Made by a program: the position numbers and the translations under genes. The notes beneath the pieces were generated by a model. The model saw only the letters and a program-made list of their open reading frames with translations. It did not search any database and had not been told where the DNA came from. A stretch of 64,000 nucleotides of DNA from Roseiarcus sp963696665 (GTDB lineage: Bacteria; Pseudomonadota; Alphaproteobacteria; Rhizobiales; Beijerinckiaceae), in assembly GCA_963696665.1 (NCBI GenBank), contig CAVOLE010000004.1, positions 310,001-374,000 of the forward strand, read 5' to 3'. Below, in pieces: positions 60,594 through 64,000 of the stretch; position 1 is the stretch's first letter, and every line of letters begins with the position of its first letter.

Positions 60594-62435
60594 TTGGCGC
60601 GATCCTCGCCGATCGCGGCGATCGTGATCGCCACCCTCGCCGCGACCTATTTCATCGCCTGGGCGGACTTACAGGTCCAAGGCCTCATTCTGGTGGCGGC
60701 GATCTACGCCATTCTCGCCATATCCCTGGACGCAACGGCTGGGATCCTTGGCCTCTATTCGATGGGCGTCGGGGGCTTCTTCGCCATCGGCGCGTATCTG
60801 ACGACGATCTTGTCGACGATCTATGGCGTGAACCTGTTCTTGGCTATTCCCGTCGTTGTCGCTGCCACCGGATTGCTCGGGGTCATTCTCGGGGCCGCTT
60901 CGCTCCGGGTGAGCGGACTGCACTTCGCCATCACGACGTTCATTTTCACTCTGGTCATCACGGTGCTGGCGACCGACCTGCAGATCACCAACGGAATGCA
61001 GGGGCTGTTAGGGCCCAATTTTCCCGATCTGCCGGATTTTCTTGCGCCGCTCGGACAGCCGATCGCCTGGTGCGTGATGCTGACGCTCATGGTCGTGACG
61101 TTCGTGGTCTGGAGCGTTCGGCGTTCGCTTCTCTATCCGGTGCTCCTCGCGATCAGGGACGCTGAACCTTTCGCCGAGGCTGCCGGCGTTCGCCCCGGGC
61201 CCATGAAGATCCTCGTGTTCGCGCTCGCCTCGGCGACGATCGGCTTCGCGGGCTGGTTGTTCTGCTTTCTTGGCGTCGTCTCGCCGAGCCAGTTCAGTTG
61301 GTCGATCTCGCTCAATGTCCTGGTCATGATTCTCATCGGGGGAATCAACACGACCTCCGGGCCGATTATCGGGGCGGCGTTCGTCAGCATGTTTCCCGTG
61401 CTTGTTCACATCAACCCTTGGATCCAGCAGGTGCTGTATGGGGTCTTATCGATATTGGTGGTGACGATTGTTCCGGAAGGCGCTGTTGGCGTCGCGAAGC
61501 GGGCGTGGGCGCGTCTGAAGCCGACTTTGCCCGGGGCCGTGAGGCCGCCCAAGCCTCAGGCGGCTTCCCCTGCCGGGGAGGCCGAGGGCGCGGCCGAGCG
61601 CAACTCGCTTGTTCGGCTGTTCCCCGGGGCCCGCTCGGCGAGCGCGACCCCGGCGGCTACGGCTCCGTCCCCGGCGATTGTCGAATGTCGCGACATCACA
61701 TTCCGATATGGAACCGGCCCAACCGTTCTGAGCCATGTGAACGTTGAAGTCGCGGCCGGGCGTATTCACGGGCTGATCGGCCCGAACGGCTCGGGAAAAA
61801 GCACGCTCGCCAACATCATCGCCGGGCGACTGCGCCCGGTATCGGGCTCGATCTTCATCAAGGAGCGAAGGGTCGACGGATTCGGGCCCGCGGATCGCGC
61901 GCGCTTAGGCTTAAGGCGCAGCTTTCAGGCCGCGCAGCTGATCAAGGAGCTGACCACGCGCCAGAACGTGCTGGTCGGCGCCTACGGCTTGGCGGCGAAC
62001 GTCGGCCTGCGCTCGGTCGTATGGCCGCTGCTCAAGTCTGCGCGCCGCGACATGGACCGCGTGTCGAGCCGGGCCGTGGGCGCCCTGCGCGCGGTCGGCG
62101 CCGGAGGCTGGACGGACCGGCGCATTCGCGACGTGCCGCACGGGATCGAGCAACTGACGCAATTGGCGAGCGTCTGCGTAGCCAGCCCCGACATCGTCAT
62201 TCTGGATGAACCGGCGACAGGACTGACCCATCGCGAGGTCGAGCATCTCGCGTGGATTTTGCGCGAACTCAAAGGCCGCGGCCTGACGATGATCGTCATC
62301 GAACATCAGACGCGCTTTTTGTTTCCGTTGTGCGACCTTGTCACCGTCTTGAACGCCGGCGAGGTCGTGCTGACTGGGACGGCCGACGAAGTGCGCTCAG
62401 ATCCGGTCGTGCGGAAGGTGTACCTCGGAGAATGA
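60594..62435 (+). CDS. Fused LivM permease - LivG ATPase
   Basis: A 613-residue fusion. Residues ~1-300 are a LivM permease (ISLDATAGILGLYSMGVGGF, FAIGAYLTTILSTIYGVNLF, later LIGGINTTSGPIIGAAFVSM). A Pro/Ala linker follows, and residues ~365-613 are a LivG ATPase with Walker A GLIGPNGSGKSTLANIIAG and Walker B DIVILDEPATGLTHREVEH. The H-loop is in IVIEHQTRFLFPLC. The ABC signature is degenerate (DVPHGIEQLTQLASV in place of LPYGxQR). The start is TTG 60594. No LivF ATPase is encoded nearby, although Liv systems normally need one. Confidence 0.9.
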   Translation: MARSSPIAAIVIATLAATYFIAWADLQVQGLILVAAIYAILAISLDATAGILGLYSMGVGGFFAIGAYLTTILSTIYGVNLFLAIPVVVAATGLLGVILGAASLRVSGLHFAITTFIFTLVITVLATDLQITNGMQGLLGPNFPDLPDFLAPLGQPIAWCVMLTLMVVTFVVWSVRRSLLYPVLLAIRDAEPFAEAAGVRPGPMKILVFALASATIGFAGWLFCFLGVVSPSQFSWSISLNVLVMILIGGINTTSGPIIGAAFVSMFPVLVHINPWIQQVLYGVLSILVVTIVPEGAVGVAKRAWARLKPTLPGAVRPPKPQAASPAGEAEGAAERNSLVRLFPGARSASATPAATAPSPAIVECRDITFRYGTGPTVLSHVNVEVAAGRIHGLIGPNGSGKSTLANIIAGRLRPVSGSIFIKERRVDGFGPADRARLGLRRSFQAAQLIKELTTRQNVLVGAYGLAANVGLRSVVWPLLKSARRDMDRVSSRAVGALRAVGAGGWTDRRIRDVPHGIEQLTQLASVCVASPDIVILDEPATGLTHREVEHLAWILRELKGRGLTMIVIEHQTRFLFPLCDLVTVLNAGEVVLTGTADEVRSDPVVRKVYLGE

Positions 62436-62491
62436 ACGGAAAGCGGATTGCCATCATTGGCGGCGGCGCTAAGCGCGGAAACGCAAAATAG
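62432..62491 (+). pseudogene. Truncated Rossmann-type gene start overlapping livMG
   Basis: ATG 62432 overlaps the livMG stop as ATGA and encodes only MNGKRIAIIGGGAKRGNAK before TAG. The KRIAIIGGGA string is a typical first strand and glycine loop of an FAD/NAD-binding protein, and the overlap is typical of a coupled next gene. It looks like the 5' end of a gene whose remainder was deleted, possibly together with livF. Confidence 0.35.
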
Positions 62492-62606
62492 TGGCGAGAT
62501 CATGAAGCTGCTTCGCCGCAAGCCGTCGGCCCCGCCTCGAACCTCAATCCAAACAATGTTAGGTTTGAACCACGCACGAAAAAATGTGCGCAAAGGGAGG
62601 CGCGTG

Positions 62607-63776
62607 ATGAATGTCGGTCGACGTCGCTGGGGTGTTCTTTCGGTCTTGGCGGCTTGTTTGACAGGCCCCGTCTTTGCGGCGCCCAGCGGCGATCCGATCC
62701 TGATCGAAGTCATGGGCGGAACGACGGGGGCCTACGGAAACGTCGGGACCCAGGCCCAGCAGGGTGCGCTGCTCGCGCAAGACAAGTTGATGTCTGAGGG
62801 CGGGATACTCGGGCGTCCGGTCGTAGTCGAGGCGGTCAATGACAATGGCGATGGCACGCTCGCTGGCCAGCTCTTTCAGAAATTCGTCAGCAAGGGCGCT
62901 ATTGCGATCGTCGGCTCGCCGGATAACGGCCCGGTCACTGCGCAATTGGCCGACAGATATCATATTCCTGATATCGGCTTGGTGGATGGCGGAGGCCTGA
63001 CGGTCTATCCCGAGGGTCCAGACAAGCCGCCGCACAAGTGGGTGTATCAATCCGGCGGCAATTCTTTTGCCTGGGGCGCGAAGATGGGAGACTACGCGCT
63101 TAAGCACTGCCCCAAAGGATTGGCTGTTTTGCATGACACAACGTCGTGGGGCATGGGCGGGATCGCGGCGTTCAAGCAGGTCTATGAGAAGGCCGGCAAG
63201 AAAATCACCCTCGATCGGCCGATCACGGAGAACTGGACGACAGGAGCCACCGCTCAGTTGACGCCCGAGCTCGAGGCGGTGAAAAATTCCGGAGCCGATT
63301 GCGTGGAAGTCTGGCTTTCGCCGCCTGACCAGGCCGCGTTCGCCCAGATTCTGCGAACCTCGGGGGAGCATTTGCTGGTGCTTGGCGAGTCCGACACCTG
63401 CTCCGATAACGTGTTCGCGAACCTGGCGGGGCCCGCCGCTGACGGCGTCATCTGTGCTCAAATAACGGCCGAGCTTCATCCGAACGACTTGTATAAGGAG
63501 TTCGCGGCTGCTTACCGTAAGAAATACAACGAGGACCCGACCCAATCGGCCGAGGTGACCTATCAGGCCATCATGACGCTCGCTCACGTCATCGAGCAGA
63601 CGAAGTCGACTGACCACGCCGTCTTGCGCGACGCGTTTGAAAAGCTGTCGGGTTATCCGGGCATCGATGGCGAGGTGACGTTCTCGCCAACAAGACATGT
63701 CTCCTTTACCGAGCAAGAGCTGACGCTGGTCAAATATGACGCCGCCAGCAAGAAATGGGTCGAGTTTCACGAGTAG
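62607..63776 (+). CDS. Liv-type ABC substrate-binding protein
   Basis: A 389-residue type I periplasmic binding protein (Peripla_BP_6, LivK-like). The signal peptide MNVGRRRWGVLSVLAACLTG ends near VFAAP. The mature protein starts DPILIEVMGGTTGAYGNVGT, with EGGILGRPVVVEAVNDNGDG, IVGSPDNGPVTAQLADRYHI and AVLHDTTSWGMGGIAAFKQV further on. ATG 62607 has AAAGGGAGG six bases upstream; the open frame before it has no signal character. It completes the LivH-LivMG importer and probably determines its ligand, which cannot be deduced by eye. Confidence 0.9.
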   Translation: MNVGRRRWGVLSVLAACLTGPVFAAPSGDPILIEVMGGTTGAYGNVGTQAQQGALLAQDKLMSEGGILGRPVVVEAVNDNGDGTLAGQLFQKFVSKGAIAIVGSPDNGPVTAQLADRYHIPDIGLVDGGGLTVYPEGPDKPPHKWVYQSGGNSFAWGAKMGDYALKHCPKGLAVLHDTTSWGMGGIAAFKQVYEKAGKKITLDRPITENWTTGATAQLTPELEAVKNSGADCVEVWLSPPDQAAFAQILRTSGEHLLVLGESDTCSDNVFANLAGPAADGVICAQITAELHPNDLYKEFAAAYRKKYNEDPTQSAEVTYQAIMTLAHVIEQTKSTDHAVLRDAFEKLSGYPGIDGEVTFSPTRHVSFTEQELTLVKYDAASKKWVEFHE

Positions 63777-63784
63777 CCGGTTAA

Positions 63785-63814
63785 GAGCCGTGAGGCCGGA
63801 TGGTCTCATGGCTC
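63785..63814 (+). terminator. Stem-loop after the Liv-type binding-protein gene
   Basis: GAGCCGTGAG and CTCATGGCTC pair over 10 positions (one G-U) around a 10-base loop, starting 9 bases after the stop codon. No strong T-run follows. Confidence 0.45.
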
Positions 63815-63898
63815 TCCATCAGGCGCATAGGCAGGCCCGACCTTGAGCCGGCGCGAGAAGCGCAATTCACCCAACCTCTGGACCAGCGGACCACGCTC

Positions 63899-64000
63899 AT
63901 GAGTCATTTGGACGTTCGCGACTCGAAATTGTCGCGTATCGTCAGCGACGAGCCAATGGCGAAGCGTGCGACCGGCTTTCGCTTCACCGAGGGTCCGGTT
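63899..64000 (+). CDS. N-terminus of a second SMP-30/gluconolactonase-family protein
   Basis: 34 codons from ATG 63899 to the window edge: MSHLDVRDSKLSRIVSDEP, then ending FRFTEGPV. The final FTEGPV is the first conserved motif of the SMP-30/gluconolactonase/LRE family, with the metal-binding glutamate, equivalent to AEGPV in the gene at 48471. The rest lies outside the window. A second lactonase downstream of the Liv-type importer extends the catabolic theme. Confidence 0.65.
   Translation, partial: MSHLDVRDSKLSRIVSDEPMAKRATGFRFTEGPV

Noticed and set aside
1..64000. Search by eye for CRISPR arrays, rRNA, tRNA, insertion-sequence transposases, prophage or integrase genes
   Set aside because: No regularly spaced repeats, no cloverleaf or rRNA-like sequence and no transposase or integrase motifs were seen.

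Overview
The window is a GC-rich chromosomal segment that reads like an alphaproteobacterium of the order Hyphomicrobiales (a Beijerinckiaceae/Methylocystaceae-type relative is my best guess, by inference only). The reasons are a CysD plus fused CysNC sulfate-activation system, a DUF721/DciA gene beside mutY, a BoxR-type regulator with the aerobic box benzoate pathway, DUF1624 and MASE1 proteins, and several families of short palindromic intergenic repeats common in this order. I saw no rRNA, tRNA or CRISPR.

Layout. 1-1.7 kb: start of a membrane-protein gene running off the left edge and a glycosyltransferase broken by two stops. 1.8-11.5 kb: housekeeping genes (HAD nucleotidase, mutY, dciA, dapF, rpe, cysD, cysNC, a GST) with four repeat elements, one of them translated into the N-terminus of a membrane protein. 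11.5-18.7 kb: benzoyl-CoA epoxidation pathway boxCAB, its regulator boxR with TGCA-type operators on both sides, and benzoate-CoA ligase. 18.8-24.7 kb: broken orphan antitoxin, L,D-transpeptidase, KDGal kinase and aldolase, an HxlB-like isomerase, gene debris, ddl. 25-27.3 kb: MASE1 histidine kinase and FixJ-type response regulator. 27.4-34.7 kb: GMC dehydrogenase, MttB-family methyltransferase, secreted esterase and dimethylglycine-dehydrogenase-like enzyme, consistent with stepwise choline/betaine-type demethylation.

35.6-43.8 kb holds what appears to be the whole set for making and using coenzyme F420 in an alphaproteobacterium: F420-dependent glucose-6-phosphate dehydrogenase homologue, cofE, cofD, cofC, a fused FO synthase (cofGH), plus three probable F420-using proteins (Ddn-like, PPOX-like, luciferase-like). 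43.8-63.8 kb continues as an apparent catabolic island: MBL hydrolase, nitroreductase and double-domain CoA transferase on one strand; SMP-30 lactonase, thiolase-like/DUF35 pair, IclR and GntR regulators, a ribose-type ABC importer, an alpha/beta hydrolase pair and a Liv-type importer on the other. I infer import, CoA activation, F420-dependent reduction and chain cleavage of an unidentified substrate.

A cross-cutting observation: four genes (cysNC twice, boxA, cofD, an alpha/beta hydrolase) carry single-base insertions and the glycosyltransferase carries two nonsense changes. In all seven cases the minimal repair touches a GANTC site, the CcrM methylation motif of Alphaproteobacteria. This looks like methylation-linked consensus error rather than real gene decay, and those genes are probably intact in the organism.
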